This document shows positions 62,639-64,000 of a stretch of DNA of 64,000 nt, piece by piece. Positions within the stretch are counted from its first letter, which is position 1; every line of letters starts with the position of its first letter. The position numbers were made by a program, and so were the translations under genes. The stretch lies in the NCBI GenBank assembly GCA_028023455.1, contig JAQFVV010006650.1:1-64000 (forward strand), given 5' to 3'. This DNA comes from Epiperipatus broadwayi (Eukaryota; Onychophora; Udeonychophora; Euonychophora; Peripatidae). Under the pieces are notes generated by a model, which saw nothing but the letters and a program-made list of their open reading frames with translations, was not told where the DNA came from and made no database searches.

Positions 62639-64000
62639 TTATTAAGCTTAGTTTAATGAAATAACAAAAATCATAATAAAATTTAAAAGAACCAAAAAAA
62701 TAAATGGAAATGATTTTTTTTTTAAAAATAACTATTAATTTATATGCCCAATGATATTTGCTATTTCACTGTTAGAAGTAAGTCAAAAGTAGTAGTTTTA
62801 ATCATATATTTTCCAAATTTGAGGTTTCTAGTAAAGATAATTAAAATTTCAAAGAATACTAATAACTTGATAGAAGGTGTGCAAAAGTAATAAGATCTGA
62901 TGGAAAATAACTTCTTTCATAAAAATTAAATAAACAAAATTAATTTATTTAACATAGATTCAGAATAATGATACCATAAAATATGCCCTTTAAGAGTAAC
63001 ATAAAAATATGTTTTATCAAATATATCTTTGTTAATTTGAATATTTTATCACTGTCATATTTTTCTTTTAGACAGATTAGTAGAAAAGTTTTAAAAAAAA
63101 AAATGGGTAGAATCTTTGTAGCATACATGTGGAAGCTGATTCCTTGAAATTTTTGTCTTTTTTTTTAAATTGCACAGAAACTATAAGCATGGCACATAAA
63201 TGCCAGGTTTTAAAGCTGCTTATTTCCATCTTTAAAATGATAAATTACAATTTGAAATCAGATAAAATTTAATTTTTTTTTAAATATTTTTTTATTATTA
63301 GATGGATTTATTTTTTAAATTTTATGGTCATTTTACTAAATTACATGGTAATGATAAAGTTAGAAAATCTTTATTGGCCCTATAAGCGAATAAATTGGAT
63401 TAAAGATAGGCTAATTATTCACATGTTAAGTCCTTCAACATCATATAAATATAAACCCTAAATATTGGTTGTAAGTATTAATTTTAATCATTTGAATAAT
63501 ATTTATTTTTTATTACTATTTGATAAATGACGTTAATTTATTAATTTATTTGTATTGGTGTAACTGTGTACTATATAAACTAGGTAGTAGTAAATCATTT
63601 AGTCTTATTATTATATGATAAATAAATTTGTATTCAAATGCAGTAAAAGTGGTTTATTTTACAATGTAATTTATGTACAATGTAATTTTGTGTCCCTGAT
63701 CCAAGTTTGAGGCAACCTTATTTTATATACATAATGATTATCAAAATTTTTAATAATTTATTTGTATGTTTATATTTGTATTAGTGTGTTTGTGGTTGCT
63801 CTTGTGTTGTGTTTGCATAACAAGTAATAATTTACATATATAGAGCAGTGCAATGTAAATTTTCAAACAGATAATAAAATGTACAGAAAGATTGCTGATT
63901 GCACTTGATGAAGCAATCACAAAAATTACTAGACATAGAACCATGTGAAAATATAAACAGATAAAACCAATAAAGAGAGATTTCAAATAGTGTGTGTCTA
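62639..64000. other. AT-rich region, nothing recognised
   Basis: No gene, RNA or bounded repeat. The 78-codon minus frame at 63986-63750 is hydrophobic and unremarkable. Confidence 0.55.

Overview
The window looks like non-genic nuclear DNA from an animal, most likely an invertebrate with a very AT-rich genome. The evidence is pervasive AT-rich intergenic sequence, very long dinucleotide, trinucleotide and tetranucleotide microsatellites, decayed non-LTR retrotransposons of animal type (one RTE-like), a degraded LTR retrotransposon with a Ty3/gypsy-like Gag and retropepsin, a tRNA-like SINE head, and several palindromic or MITE-like elements. I found no convincing host exon, rRNA, intact tRNA, operon or CRISPR array. 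The lineage cannot be named from sequence alone.

Layout. 1-6.2 kb is AT-rich sequence without a recognisable gene, holding a 12-bp hairpin at the left edge, small minisatellites and a long (TA)n. 6.2-9.3 kb holds a 5'-truncated LINE on the minus strand, bracketed by (ATT/ACT)n and (ACT)n arrays. 9.3-23 kb is dominated by eight long (TA)n tracts, with a second short fragment of the same LINE family at 19.5-19.96 kb. 22.6-25.5 kb holds two inverted copies of a SINE-like sequence, one copy of a ~0.9 kb repeat called 'R' here, and two back-to-back TA-cored hairpins. 26-32 kb is featureless apart from minisatellites.

32.2-44.9 kb is the main structure: a ~12.1 kb LTR retrotransposon on the minus strand with ~2.0 kb LTRs, a PBS-like and a PPT-like site in the correct places, a broken gag and a retropepsin, but no recognisable reverse transcriptase, RNase H or integrase. 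About 4.2 kb lies between the 5' LTR and gag. A ~250-bp sequence is repeated directly on the two outer sides of the element, abutting both LTRs. A tRNA-like SINE head follows at 44.9 kb.

47.8-56.6 kb is a cluster of inverted-repeat (MITE or foldback-like) elements, a 635-bp (ATCT)n array, a ~400-bp-period tandem duplication, and an almost complete but inactivated RTE-like LINE ending in a GATGAT/(ATCT)n tail. 56.6-60.7 kb is mostly unassigned, with a purine-rich coiled-coil-like relic at 60.0-60.4 kb. 60.72-62.64 kb is a ~1.9 kb palindrome made of two inverted R copies; the third copy is the one at 24.1 kb. The last 1.3 kb is plain AT-rich DNA.

The coding material is mobile-element debris, so the genes do not work together as a pathway. 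The most unusual points are the gag-protease-only LTR element with its ~250-bp flanking duplication, the LINE placed between trinucleotide arrays, the R palindrome, and the palindrome cluster at 48-57 kb.
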